From: Bifidobacterium longum subsp. infantis ATCC 15697 = JCM 1222 = DSM 20088
Lineage (GTDB): Bacteria > Actinomycetota > Actinomycetes > Actinomycetales > Bifidobacteriaceae
Length of the DNA: 64,000 nt
Reading direction: 5' to 3'
Assembly: GCF_000269965.1 (NCBI RefSeq)
Contig: NC_017219.1
Span: 1,984,001-2,048,000 of the forward strand
Position 1 is the stretch's first letter; the number at the start of each line of letters is the position of its first letter. Below, piece by piece: positions 1 through 8,923 of the stretch. A program made the position numbers and the translations under genes. The notes under the pieces are model-generated. The model was given only the letters and a program-made list of their open reading frames with translations. It was not told where the DNA came from and ran no database searches.

Positions 1-1
1 C

Positions 2-1891
2 AAATCGACGCAGGACTACGCCGACAAGACCGTGTTCGGACTCTCCGACATCCGCAACACCACCGCCCAGCTCGCGGCCAACGGCGTACCCAACTACGAC
101 AAGTTGGCCGAGGCGGCGGGCAACCTCACCGCCGTGGCAGGCGGCGGGGCCGACGCATTCAAGAGCGTGGCCATGGTGCTCACGCAAACCGCAGGGGCCG
201 GCAAGCTTACCACGGAAAACTGGAACCAGCTCTCCGACGCCATCCCCGGCGCTTCCGGCAAACTCCAGCAGGCCATGCTCCAAAACGGCGCATACACCGG
301 CAACTTCCGCGACGCGATGGCCAATGGAGAGATCACAGCCGACGAATTCAATCAGGCGCTCATGCAGCTCGGCATGAGCGACACCGCCATACAGGCCGCC
401 ACCAGCGCCAGCACCATGGAAGGCGCGATGGGCAACCTCGAAGCAAGCGCCGTCAAACTCGGCAGCACCATGCTCGACAGCGTCAAACCAGCGCTCACCG
501 GATTCATCGGCTGGGCGTCCGACGGCATCAGCGCCGCAACGCCGGTCATCCAAGCCGGAATCCAAGGCGTCATCGGATGGATGCAGGACCTATGGAAGGC
601 GCTCAACGACAACGGCGCAGTCACCGCGTTCAAGTCCGCTTGGAACGCGATCAGGAACGCCATCATGGGCGTCGTCAACATGGTCATCGACTGGAGCAAA
701 CTCGCCCCTCCCGACACCCTCGCCAACGCCATCAAACTCGTCGCCGACGCCCTGAACTGGTTCGTGCAGCATGGCAACACGCTCATACCCATCATCATCG
801 GCATCGGCACCGCGTTCGCGGCGGTCAAAGGCTATCAGGCCCTCAACAACGGGCTCACCGCGCTGACCAACACCATGAACACCGTCACGACCGCCGCTCA
901 GGGCGTCAGCAAAGGCGTCATGCTCATGATGGACATGGGAGGCCCCATCGCCGCCATCCAGCAGCTCACGAGCAAAATGAAACTCGCCCAGGCCGCGCAG
1001 GAAGCATGGAGCGCCGTCACCAAGACCGCCACCGCCGTGCAGGGCGCGTTCAACGCCGTCATGGCCGCCACCGGCGGCCCCATCGTGTGGATAATCGGCC
1101 TCGTCGCCGCCATAGTCGCCGCATTGACATTGTTCTTCACCCAGACCGAGGTCAGCCGGCAATTATGGGCCGATTTCACCGGCTTCCTGCAGACAGCTTG
1201 GCAGAACATCACCGATTTCTTCCAGACCACGTGTCAGAACATCACGCAATGGTTCTCCAACGCGGCCGCGAACATTCAGAACGGATGGAACGCGCTGACC
1301 GCGTTCATCGGTTCGGTTCCCGGCAGGATACAGGCGTTCTTCGCAGGCATCGGCCAATGGTTCGCAAACAAGTTCAACGAGGTCCGCAACGGCATAGCCA
1401 ACGGCTTCAATTCGGCGGTCTCGTTCATCGCCTCCATACCGGGCCGCATCCTCAGCGCGCTCGGCAATCTCGGAGGCCTGCTGTGGAACGCGGGCGCAAG
1501 CATCATGCAGGGCTTCCTCGACGGTCTGAAAAGCATCTGGCACAACATCACGAGCTTTGTGGGCAATATCGCCGGCTGGATCGCCGATCACAAGGGCCCG
1601 CTCCCCTACGACCGCAAGCTGCTGATTCCCGCCGGCGAGGCGATCATGGGCGGTTTCCGCAAGAGTCTGAACGCCGGCTGGCAGCAGGTGCAGGCGGACA
1701 TCATGGGCATGAACGTGGGACTTTCCAACGGGTTCAAGACCCCGGCCTACGTGTATGGCGGTTCCGGCATGGACTACACGCCCAACACCGGTTCCGCGTC
1801 GAACGTGCATATCACGAACTACTATCCGCAGGCCGACCCGTGGCCCCTGTCCACGAACGACAGTCTCGACAAAATGACCGTAGGCATCTGA
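2..1891 (+). CDS. Phage tail tape measure protein, 5' end outside the window
   Basis: The reading frame is open from base 2, so the gene starts upstream of the window; the GTG at 32 is only the first in-window start codon. Residues about 1-150 match the tape-measure domain of Gram-positive siphophages (LTTENWNQLSDAIPG, then FRDAMANGEITADEFNQAL). Hydrophobic stretches follow (for example around IPIIIGIGTAFAAV and VWIIGLVAAIVAALTLFF), then a C-terminal part with repeated W-[FN]-[SA]-N amphipathic segments. Tape measure proteins set tail length and take part in DNA delivery. The next gene starts 14 bases downstream and encodes a distal tail protein, the usual siphophage order. The family is clear; the total length is unknown. 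Confidence 0.9.
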   Translation, partial: KSTQDYADKTVFGLSDIRNTTAQLAANGVPNYDKLAEAAGNLTAVAGGGADAFKSVAMVLTQTAGAGKLTTENWNQLSDAIPGASGKLQQAMLQNGAYTGNFRDAMANGEITADEFNQALMQLGMSDTAIQAATSASTMEGAMGNLEASAVKLGSTMLDSVKPALTGFIGWASDGISAATPVIQAGIQGVIGWMQDLWKALNDNGAVTAFKSAWNAIRNAIMGVVNMVIDWSKLAPPDTLANAIKLVADALNWFVQHGNTLIPIIIGIGTAFAAVKGYQALNNGLTALTNTMNTVTTAAQGVSKGVMLMMDMGGPIAAIQQLTSKMKLAQAAQEAWSAVTKTATAVQGAFNAVMAATGGPIVWIIGLVAAIVAALTLFFTQTEVSRQLWADFTGFLQTAWQNITDFFQTTCQNITQWFSNAAANIQNGWNALTAFIGSVPGRIQAFFAGIGQWFANKFNEVRNGIANGFNSAVSFIASIPGRILSALGNLGGLLWNAGASIMQGFLDGLKSIWHNITSFVGNIAGWIADHKGPLPYDRKLLIPAGEAIMGGFRKSLNAGWQQVQADIMGMNVGLSNGFKTPAYVYGGSGMDYTPNTGSASNVHITNYYPQADPWPLSTNDSLDKMTVGI

Positions 1892-1905
1892 ATGAGGAGG
1901 CGTAT

Positions 1906-2883
1906 ATGGCCGGTGTCGGCTACGCGTTGAACGGCGTCGCCCTGGATTCGCGGTACTGCCGGGTCACGCTCGGCAGCACCCTGTTCGCCGGCGTCTCCGT
2001 ATCCCGCAGCAAGGTGTCCGCGCCGTTCCGGCATGGCACGATCCCCTCGGGGGTGACGCCGACGTTCGGAGAACGGTCGGCGACCCTCAAGGTGGCCGCG
2101 TTCGGGGCGGGCGCGATCGGCCATGACACGGGGCATGGCATGGATTCGAGCCGTCTGGCCCGCCTGTGCACGACGCCGTATCCGGTCCTGTCGCGCACCG
2201 TCAACGGTCAACTCCAGCAGGCGGTCGTGGAGCTCGCCAGCCTCGAGGCGGACGACGGGGGCACCGTGTTGGACAGGCTCACTCCGTTCACGGCGGTGTT
2301 CGCCATGCCTCAGGTGTGGTGGCGAGACCCGGTCGCGTATGACCGTCCGGTCGCGGCGAATGGCACGGCGTTCCTGTGGCCCGCCGCATGCCGGTGGGCG
2401 CAGCCTTATTGGACGCGGTGGGAGGTCGAGCCGAACAACAGCACGTCGCTGCTGGCGGATTTCGTGACCATGTGGATTGGTGAGCCGAACAATTCGCCGT
2501 CGCTGCTGATCCCGTTGTCGTCGGGCATACCGGATGGCATGTTCGGTGACGCGCCCGTCACCGATCCGATAATACGGCTGCCCAAGGGCGTGAGCAGCGC
2601 CTCGGTCACCGACCCCACGTCGAACACGGGCGTCATCTGGCAGGGTGCGGCCAACGCGAACGCCTACACGTATGTGGACGTGGGCAACTGCCTCGCATGG
2701 CAGTCCACGGCGGATCATCAGTGGACGCAATCTGGCACGGACGTGACCGGCGGCTTGGATTATCCGGCGGGCGGCCTGCTGCAATGCTGGCCGAACCCGG
2801 TGGACAACGGCTACCGGCTCACGTCGAAGATCACCGGCAGCGGCGAGCCATTGCTCGTGCACGTGCGCCGCGCATGGTGGTAG
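1906..2883 (+). CDS. Phage distal tail protein (Dit-like)
   Basis: 325 residues; the ATG at 1906 is preceded by GAGGAGG at good spacing. It follows the tape measure gene directly and precedes the tail fibre gene, the position of distal tail (baseplate hub) proteins. Residues about 1-130 would be the tail-tube-like ring domain. Around residues 165-205 there is an insertion with the pattern WTRW...EPNNSTSLLADF...GEPNNSPSLL.PLSS. A closely similar segment occurs in the next gene (about 5338-5452), so this is a shared module rather than a Dit core element. The C-terminal part ends with a Trp/Asn-rich beta-type segment. The function rests on position and general architecture; no diagnostic motif was seen. 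Confidence 0.75.
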   Translation: MAGVGYALNGVALDSRYCRVTLGSTLFAGVSVSRSKVSAPFRHGTIPSGVTPTFGERSATLKVAAFGAGAIGHDTGHGMDSSRLARLCTTPYPVLSRTVNGQLQQAVVELASLEADDGGTVLDRLTPFTAVFAMPQVWWRDPVAYDRPVAANGTAFLWPAACRWAQPYWTRWEVEPNNSTSLLADFVTMWIGEPNNSPSLLIPLSSGIPDGMFGDAPVTDPIIRLPKGVSSASVTDPTSNTGVIWQGAANANAYTYVDVGNCLAWQSTADHQWTQSGTDVTGGLDYPAGGLLQCWPNPVDNGYRLTSKITGSGEPLLVHVRRAWW

Positions 2884-2942
2884 ACCCCGTATTCCCCTTC
2901 TATGCAATTTCCGCGCCGGTTTTCAACGTCTGGAGTCCCCTT

Positions 2943-5900
2943 ATGGTCAAGACACTGCACGCCCGCCTCGTCGCCTACCTGCCCAACGGCGGCAGGCTCG
3001 GCAACCTGCCCGCACCGCTCTCATGGGACACGAGCATCGTCAACAACGACCTCGGAGCACTCAAGGTCGTCTACAGCCGTCGTACCGTCGGCGGCGGAAT
3101 CCTGAAACGCGGCCTCGAACAGGGGCTCGAGATCGGGCTCGAGGTCAGTGACGGCGGAACATGGAGCGAACCCTACAACTGCCGCTACCTGCTCATAGGC
3201 CGCTCCCGCAACGCCGAAGACGTGTCGGACACGGTGACGCTCACCTGCCAGAGCATGGGCTGGCTGGCCAACAAGATTCTGAACAACGACACCGCGCATC
3301 TGATAGCGGACGGCGACAACAAGGGCAAGCGCGCGTTCCTGTCGAAGAACCCCGGCACCATCATCAGAACGATTCTCGATGAGAACAAGGCCCGCAAGGG
3401 TGCCGGCCTCGTTTTGGCCCCCGGTTTCGACACCGGCAAGGACGCGGCTGGCGCGAACTGGAAGAGCGTGTACACGCTCTACTACTCGTTGGGCACGAGC
3501 CTGAACAGCATGCTTTCGAGCATGGTGGGCGGCGGTGCCATCGACTGGCGCACCGAGGGCCGCACCCTCAGAATCTGGAACGCCGACAGCACCAGTCTCA
3601 GCCGTGACCTGTCGGGCCGCGTGCACATCAGCATGGCGCACGACATACTCGAGGCACCCGAAGAGGAAAGCATCGAAGACCTCTCCAGCGATATCCTCGT
3701 GGAGGGTGACAACGGGCTAATCTTCCGCGAGTCGAATCCGGCGGCACCCACGCCGTGGGGTGGCTGGGAATCCTATGTCTCTCAGGGTGGAGTCTCGGAC
3801 GAGGCCACCGCCAAGGCGTTCATGCAGACCACATTGGCCAGCGCGGCCCGTGTGCGCGGCCAGTACACCCGCTCGCTGCTCGTCACCAACGCCGAATCAT
3901 TGCCGTTGGTGGACTACCGGCCCGGCGACTGGATCACCGCGCCCACAGTCCAGCACGGCGAGAAGGTGCGAATCCAACAGGTCACCGTTTCGCTTGACTC
4001 CAACGGGCTCAAGGCCAGCATCACGCTCAACGACAAGGTATACGACTCGCAGGTGCGAGCCGCGAAGAAGATCGCCGGCATCACCGGCGGCGCGCAACTG
4101 GCCGGCAGCGAGGGCGGGCGTCCCGCCCCCGAGAAGGACCATCGTGTGCCGAATGCTCCGACTGGTCTGGTGGTGCAGACCGACGCCTATATCTCCTCCC
4201 GTGGTACGGCTTTGGGTCTGGCTACCCTGCAGTGGGCCGCGGTCTCTCAGGCGACGGATGACACCGCCATCGACATTTCGGGCTACCGCGTGGAGTATCG
4301 CAAGAACCTTGCCGGTGCGCCGTGGGTTTCCGGTGGCGTGACTGACGCGCAGCGGCTCACGTTGGGCATCGGCGGGCTCGAATGCGGGCAACGCTATGAG
4401 TTCCGGGTCAGGGCCGTGCCAACGTATTCAGACAAATTGGGCGACTGGTCGAACGTGGTCGTGGCTTTGGTGGCGTCGGACGTGACGCCGCCGAGCATCC
4501 CGTCCAAGCCGATACTCACCTCGAAATTGGGTGTGGTGGACGTGCAGTGGGACGGCAGGAACAATGCCGGCGGCGGCATGGAGCTGGACTTCGACCACGT
4601 GGAGGTCGGCATCAGCGACTCCAACGGGAACTGGAAATACCGGGATAGCGTGGCGCGTGACGGGCATTGCGTCGTCACCGGATTGGAGTATCGCGCCTAC
4701 TGGTTCGCTTTGCGTTCGGTCGATCATTCGGGCAACAAGTCGGATTGGGGTGTGGGCGCGTCGATCACGGTCGCCAGCGCGGTGTCCCAGACCGACCTGG
4801 ACAGGCTCGACAAGGATCTGCGGGACAACAAGACCGCCATCGACAACGCGAACAGGGAATTGTCCCAAGCCAAGCAGGATATCGCCGGCAATACGACGGC
4901 GATAGGCAACGCGAACAGGGAATTGGCTACGGCGAAGTCCGACCTGACGCAGGCGAAGCAGGACATCGCCAACAACACGACGGCCATCGGCAACGCGAAC
5001 AAGCAGATCACGTCGAACAAGACGGCCATCGATAACGCGAACAGGGAACTGGACGCGGCTCAGGGCGACATCGCGCAGGCGAAGAAGGACATCACGCAGG
5101 CCAAGTCGGACGCGGCCAACGCGAAAAACGAAGCGGGCAAGGCCAGCGCGGCCATCGAGTCGGCGAAGTCCGACATCGCGAACGCCGCGTCGAAGGCCCA
5201 GTCCGCGTTGGACAAGGCCAATTCCGTGGGCAAGAGCCTCGACGGCCTGCACAACGTGTACGAGGGGCCCGACGACCCGACCACGCTTTCCGGCGTGACC
5301 GTGCGTCAGGGTGATTTCTGGTACAAAACCCAAAAATACTGGACGCGCTGGTCCGGCGCTGCGAACGACAGCACGTCCCTGCTGGCCGACTTCTATACGG
5401 GTTGGGAGGGCGAGCCGAACAACAGCGCGAGCTGGCTCGTGCCGTTGTCCAGCCGTTTCATCGGCGTGTACGTCTTCGACGGTTCGCGGTGGAACGAGCG
5501 CAACATCGTGGCCGCGAACATTCTCGCTTCCGGCAGCGTGGTCGCCTCCAACATGGCGGCGAACAGCATCACGACGGAGAAGCTGGTGGCCGGCGCGATC
5601 ACCACGGACAAGCTGGCGGCGAACGCGATAGTCGCCGGCAAGATAGCCTCCGGTGCCATCACCACGGACAAGCTGGCCGCTTTGGCGGTTACCGCCGACA
5701 AACTCGCCGCCAACTCGGTGGTGGCGGGCAAGCTCGCGGCCAACAGCGTGGACGCGGGCAACATCGTCGCCGGCGCGGTGACCGTGGACAAGCTGGCCGC
5801 CAACTCGGTGGACGCGAGCAAGATCGTGGCCGGAGCCATTTCGACGGACAAGCTGGCCGCGTTGGCGGTGACCGCCGACAAGCTCGCCGCGAACAGCGTA

Positions 5901-7034
5901 GTGGCGGGCAAGATCGCCGCGAACGCGGTCAACGCGGGCAACATCGTCTCGGGGGCCATCACCACCGAGAAACTGGCCGCATTGTCCGTGACCGTGGACA
6001 AGCTCGCCGCCAACAGCGTGAACGCGTCGAAGATAGTCAGCCAGTCGATCACGGGCGACGAGATCGCGTCGAACACGATAGTCGCGCGCAACATCGCCGC
6101 CCAGTCCATCACCTCGGACAAGGTGGCGGCGGGCCAGTTCGTCGGCTACGTGTTCACCGGCAGTATCTTCCAATCCAGCACTGCGGATAACACGGGTTGG
6201 AAGCTCAAGGGCAACGCGCTGGACATGTGGGACTCGAAGCGGAACCATACCGTGCATCTGGACGGCGAGGGCGCGAACAACCTGCTGACCGGCACGTTCC
6301 AGACGAGCCTCACCGGCTGTCGAGTCGTAATATCACCGACGTTCCGACAGTCGACGATCAACAGCGATGAAAAGACCGAAGGCTCAGGCATCGAATTCAG
6401 GCACGGGCGCGACGGTCACGACGCCTACATCGCGTCGGAATCCCGGACCAACTATAAGGGCGAGGTCTCCGCCATCGTAATCAACGGAGGCCGGTTGAAC
6501 GACACCGATCCGGGGTCGTTCATGCGTGTGGGCGAATACAAGGCTACGGACAACGCCACCAAAACCGGCGAAGTCTTCCTAGCCGCTTACCGTGATTATT
6601 CCAAAGGCAGCAAGAGCGGTAAAGCGCAACTGTTATTGCAGGCCGACCCGACGTCCAAATACCATACATCAGCCGAACTCTCAGCGAGGGACCCGAACGG
6701 CAGTGTCGGCGTGGAGGCGGACATCAACTCCGGGTATCTGTACCTCGGCGGGTTCCTCGGCCTGTTTGGCGCGGGGCGCGGAACGTTCAGGACGGCCTAT
6801 TTTCGTAACGGGATAATGAGCGGCGAAGGGTGGCTGACGCAGACGTACACGTATGCCTCCCCGGCCAAATACGGCTTATACCATGCGCATGTCTCCGCCG
6901 ACGCAATGGGGTCGGTCATGGTCGGTTCGAACAATGATTCGGCGAGCGGCTGCGGCCTGTGGGCGCGTGGCGTCGGCAACGGCGTCAACATCCCATACGG
7001 CACTCAGCTACTCGCCATCCTGGCCGAACAGTAG
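2943..7034 (+). CDS. Phage tail fibre / tail-associated receptor-binding protein
   Basis: About 1363 residues. ATG 2943 has GGAG at suitable distance; an in-frame ATG at 2874 overlaps the previous gene but lacks a ribosome-binding site. Order of parts: an N-terminal baseplate-like domain (residues 1-400), two fibronectin type III-like domains (about 405-600; SGYRVEYRK, YEFRVRAV), a long coiled coil of Asn/Thr/Ala/Lys repeats (about 618-765), the WTRW...GEPNNSASW module shared with the upstream gene, about 200 residues of short ITTDKLAA/NSVVAGKIAA repeats, and a C-terminal beta-rich tip. The organisation is that of a trimeric tail fibre that contacts the host surface. The tip and repeats are the likely specificity-bearing parts. 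The family is inferred from architecture. Confidence 0.8.
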   Translation: MVKTLHARLVAYLPNGGRLGNLPAPLSWDTSIVNNDLGALKVVYSRRTVGGGILKRGLEQGLEIGLEVSDGGTWSEPYNCRYLLIGRSRNAEDVSDTVTLTCQSMGWLANKILNNDTAHLIADGDNKGKRAFLSKNPGTIIRTILDENKARKGAGLVLAPGFDTGKDAAGANWKSVYTLYYSLGTSLNSMLSSMVGGGAIDWRTEGRTLRIWNADSTSLSRDLSGRVHISMAHDILEAPEEESIEDLSSDILVEGDNGLIFRESNPAAPTPWGGWESYVSQGGVSDEATAKAFMQTTLASAARVRGQYTRSLLVTNAESLPLVDYRPGDWITAPTVQHGEKVRIQQVTVSLDSNGLKASITLNDKVYDSQVRAAKKIAGITGGAQLAGSEGGRPAPEKDHRVPNAPTGLVVQTDAYISSRGTALGLATLQWAAVSQATDDTAIDISGYRVEYRKNLAGAPWVSGGVTDAQRLTLGIGGLECGQRYEFRVRAVPTYSDKLGDWSNVVVALVASDVTPPSIPSKPILTSKLGVVDVQWDGRNNAGGGMELDFDHVEVGISDSNGNWKYRDSVARDGHCVVTGLEYRAYWFALRSVDHSGNKSDWGVGASITVASAVSQTDLDRLDKDLRDNKTAIDNANRELSQAKQDIAGNTTAIGNANRELATAKSDLTQAKQDIANNTTAIGNANKQITSNKTAIDNANRELDAAQGDIAQAKKDITQAKSDAANAKNEAGKASAAIESAKSDIANAASKAQSALDKANSVGKSLDGLHNVYEGPDDPTTLSGVTVRQGDFWYKTQKYWTRWSGAANDSTSLLADFYTGWEGEPNNSASWLVPLSSRFIGVYVFDGSRWNERNIVAANILASGSVVASNMAANSITTEKLVAGAITTDKLAANAIVAGKIASGAITTDKLAALAVTADKLAANSVVAGKLAANSVDAGNIVAGAVTVDKLAANSVDASKIVAGAISTDKLAALAVTADKLAANSVVAGKIAANAVNAGNIVSGAITTEKLAALSVTVDKLAANSVNASKIVSQSITGDEIASNTIVARNIAAQSITSDKVAAGQFVGYVFTGSIFQSSTADNTGWKLKGNALDMWDSKRNHTVHLDGEGANNLLTGTFQTSLTGCRVVISPTFRQSTINSDEKTEGSGIEFRHGRDGHDAYIASESRTNYKGEVSAIVINGGRLNDTDPGSFMRVGEYKATDNATKTGEVFLAAYRDYSKGSKSGKAQLLLQADPTSKYHTSAELSARDPNGSVGVEADINSGYLYLGGFLGLFGAGRGTFRTAYFRNGIMSGEGWLTQTYTYASPAKYGLYHAHVSADAMGSVMVGSNNDSASGCGLWARGVGNGVNIPYGTQLLAILAEQ
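5560..6125 (+). repeat. Tandem degenerate coding repeats in the tail fibre
   Basis: The sequence encodes roughly fifteen units of 10-16 residues, such as ITTDKLAANAIVAGKIASGA and VTADKLAANSVVAGKLAANS. Some DNA stretches are nearly identical: the segment around 5695-5735 (ccgacaaactcgccgcc) recurs around 5876-5915. Such arrays can expand or contract by recombination and would change fibre length. Confidence 0.8.
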
Positions 7035-7043
7035 GAGGTGCCA

Positions 7044-7616
7044 ATGGAAACGGAAATCAACGGCGACGTGTTGACCGTGACCGGTGACGACGGGACGGGT
7101 CATCTCATCCCGTTGGACGCGATCGCCTCGTGGGGCGAGCTCCTCGGCTGCGACACGGACATGGAAGCGGTCGCGGCGATCATACGGGTCCGGACGAACA
7201 GGTCAGACCCGGGCGTCATCGACCCGGCCACCGGACGCAACGCTTGGACCAGCGCCTACGAGCAGTTGGAGCATGACGCGCTCGTCGACCTGAATCAGGT
7301 GCGCGCCGCATCACTGCACCGCGCGTTCACGCCCACCGGGGCGCTGGCCGCCGACGGGCGTGCGGAGACCCGCCGGCTGTTGGGCTTGGATGCCACGACC
7401 ATAGTGGACTCGTACGAGGCGGACGCGGCTCTCGCCGCCGCGCGGGCGTTGGACGAACCGAACGCCGGCGAGCCGGTGGAGCCGTCGATACGGTTGCCCG
7501 CCGGCGTGGACGCCACGAGCCTCGCCACCCTGCTCGCCGAACACGCGACGGAAATCGACCGGGCGCGAACCAGATTTCTGAACGACGTCACACCAACCAT
7601 CACCGATAGGAGATAA
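7044..7616 (+). CDS. Phage protein of unknown function between tail genes
   Basis: 190 residues. ATG 7044 has AGGAGG five bases upstream, so it is preferred to the GTG at 7038. The protein is acidic and Ala-rich, has no signal peptide or membrane segment, and ends with a helical stretch (TSLATLLAEHATEIDRARTRF). It lies in the tail module between the fibre gene and a 56-residue coiled-coil gene, four bases before the latter. I do not recognise the family. A tail assembly or fibre chaperone role would fit the position, but nothing in the sequence proves it. Confidence 0.65.
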   Translation: METEINGDVLTVTGDDGTGHLIPLDAIASWGELLGCDTDMEAVAAIIRVRTNRSDPGVIDPATGRNAWTSAYEQLEHDALVDLNQVRAASLHRAFTPTGALAADGRAETRRLLGLDATTIVDSYEADAALAAARALDEPNAGEPVEPSIRLPAGVDATSLATLLAEHATEIDRARTRFLNDVTPTITDRR

Positions 7617-7619
7617 CCA

Positions 7620-7790
7620 ATGACAGACACAACCGAAAGCCTCGTGCAGGCGGACATCAACGACGTGCTCGACAACATGAGCGCCCGTAACGCCACCCTG
7701 ACCCGCGAACTCGCCATCAGCCAAGCACAGGCAACCGCACTGCAACGCAGGGTCAAGGAGCTCGAGGCCAAGCAGGCCGAAAACAAGTAA
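7620..7790 (+). CDS. Small phage coiled-coil protein (56 aa)
   Basis: The 56-residue ORF starts at ATG 7620, four bases after the preceding stop, with AGGAGA as ribosome-binding site. The C-terminal half is a heptad-like helix (LTRELAISQAQATALQRRV, then KELEAKQ). A strong terminator follows at 7811, so this is the last gene of its transcription unit. It could be a small tail accessory or chaperone; the function is unknown. Confidence 0.6.
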   Translation: MTDTTESLVQADINDVLDNMSARNATLTRELAISQAQATALQRRVKELEAKQAENK

Positions 7791-7810
7791 TCAGCCAAAC
7801 CATTTTCCCG

Positions 7811-7836
7811 AAAGCCACCCCACGGGGTGGCTTTTC
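7811..7836 (+). terminator. Rho-independent terminator after the tail fibre unit
   Basis: Stem GCCACCCC / GGGGTGGC with a short loop, preceded by AAA and followed by TTTTCT, 20 bases after the 7790 stop. Confidence 0.85.
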
Positions 7837-7864
7837 TCATACCCGAAAACAGAAAGGGGCCGGA

Positions 7865-8392
7865 ATGACGTATCTGCGCAACCTCACGTATCCGAGAATG
7901 ATGCTCGGCAACCCCAACAACAGCACGGTCTCCATGATCGCCGGCAACCAGAAGGGCGTCACCATAACCGCCCAGGAAGGCCGACAGGACTGCTTCACCC
8001 AAATGTGGTTCAACACGCCACGGGACACGAGCCTCGTGTTCCAGACGGACATCTGGAACGTGGTCGGAGACCAGTCCACCGTGCGCAACGGCTACGTCCT
8101 CATCGCCGAGATAGACCCCTGGAATTCACTGTGCTCCGCCGCGTCTGCAGGCAGAACATCCCTCAAGTTCACGCCGACCAGAGACTTCATTATCCGGCTC
8201 GCCTGCCCCGATTCGGGCAGCGCCAACTTCACACAGCCCCTGCTCATGACGGAAGCCGACTGGAACCAGATGCGCGCACTCGGCGAAGGCTACTTCGACG
8301 GCGACCTCATGCCATTAACCAATGGGGGGGGGTGTAACAATCCTCATCCCGTTCATGCCGCCCACCCTGATCATTGGGGGTTGGCCGCATGA
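7865..8392 (+). CDS. Phage tail appendage protein, paralogue 1, with a poly-G tract near its end
   Basis: 175 residues as read; GAAAGGGG precedes the ATG. It starts MTYLRNLTYPR and contains a beta-rich body and a GDLMPL motif. The same start pattern (MT-[YL]-[LI]-x-N) and the [GF]D[LG].MPL end occur in the next two genes, so the three are diverged paralogues. After GDLMPLTN the reading frame crosses nine consecutive G (8324-8332). With nine G the protein gains about 22 residues and its TGA overlaps the ATG of the next gene; with seven or ten G it would stop after a few residues like its paralogues. Probable adhesion or carbohydrate-binding appendage, inferred from position and fold type. Confidence 0.65.
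   Translation: MTYLRNLTYPRMMLGNPNNSTVSMIAGNQKGVTITAQEGRQDCFTQMWFNTPRDTSLVFQTDIWNVVGDQSTVRNGYVLIAEIDPWNSLCSAASAGRTSLKFTPTRDFIIRLACPDSGSANFTQPLLMTEADWNQMRALGEGYFDGDLMPLTNGGGCNNPHPVHAAHPDHWGLAA
8324..8332 (+). repeat. Homopolymeric tract of nine G inside a coding region
   Basis: Nine consecutive G at the 3' end of the first appendage gene. Length change by one base switches between an extended and a short C-terminus, the arrangement of a slipped-strand contingency tract. A sequencing error in the homopolymer is the alternative. Confidence 0.7.
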
Positions 8393-8898
8393 CGCTGATA
8401 ACCAACCATTACCCCAACCCGTTGTTCAACTCGCGTGGGGCATTGCCCTCCCCGAGTGGCGGTTCCGGCACCATAACCTGCATCGACGCGCAGCGGCAAC
8501 TGCGACTGCAGTCGACCGACGCTGGAGGCGTGCAGGCGGCACAGGCGTTGACCGGACTGCCGGCATCGACGCGCATGGTGTTCCAGTTCTCCTACTGGAC
8601 GTCCGACAAGTCGCTGCGCAACGGATGCCTGTGCATCATCGGCCGCAACGCCTCCGGCTGGACGGAGCTGGCCCGTGGCGGCAACCCGCAGTCCAATGGC
8701 GTCCACGACACGGTGACGATCGAGTTCACCACCCCGCAGGATGCCAATGGAACCCAGATCGTGTTCGACAGTCCCCTGAAAACGGGCGCGGTGACGGTGT
8801 TCGACCGGCCCACGCTCATGACCAAAACCGACTGGGACTGGTGGCAGAGGAACAATCACGGCAGGCTGCTCTCCGGCGATCTCATGCCACTCAGCTGA
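8389..8898 (+). CDS. Phage tail appendage protein, paralogue 2
   Basis: 169 residues. The ATG at 8389 overlaps the stop of the preceding gene (ATGA), suggesting translational coupling; a TTG at 8374 is a less likely start because paralogues begin with MT-x-[IL]-x-N. The body resembles jelly-roll carbohydrate-binding modules (alternating hydrophobic strands, FQFSYWTSDK, VTIEFTTPQDANG), and the end is GDLMPLS. It probably decorates the tail or baseplate and helps adsorption. No catalytic motif is visible. Function is inferred. Confidence 0.6.
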   Translation: MTLITNHYPNPLFNSRGALPSPSGGSGTITCIDAQRQLRLQSTDAGGVQAAQALTGLPASTRMVFQFSYWTSDKSLRNGCLCIIGRNASGWTELARGGNPQSNGVHDTVTIEFTTPQDANGTQIVFDSPLKTGAVTVFDRPTLMTKTDWDWWQRNNHGRLLSGDLMPLS

Positions 8899-8923
8899 CC
8901 GCTCCCCGATTGGCGGTGGCGGC

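Noticed and set aside
5560..6125. Possible CRISPR-like array in the tail fibre gene
   Set aside because: The repeats are coding, irregular in length and lie within one long frame.
4428..6257. A 609-codon open frame on the minus strand opposite the tail fibre
   Set aside because: It mirrors the repetitive plus-strand gene, is extremely rich in Arg, Gly and Val, and has no ribosome-binding site or recognisable domain; it is a shadow frame in GC-rich repeat DNA.
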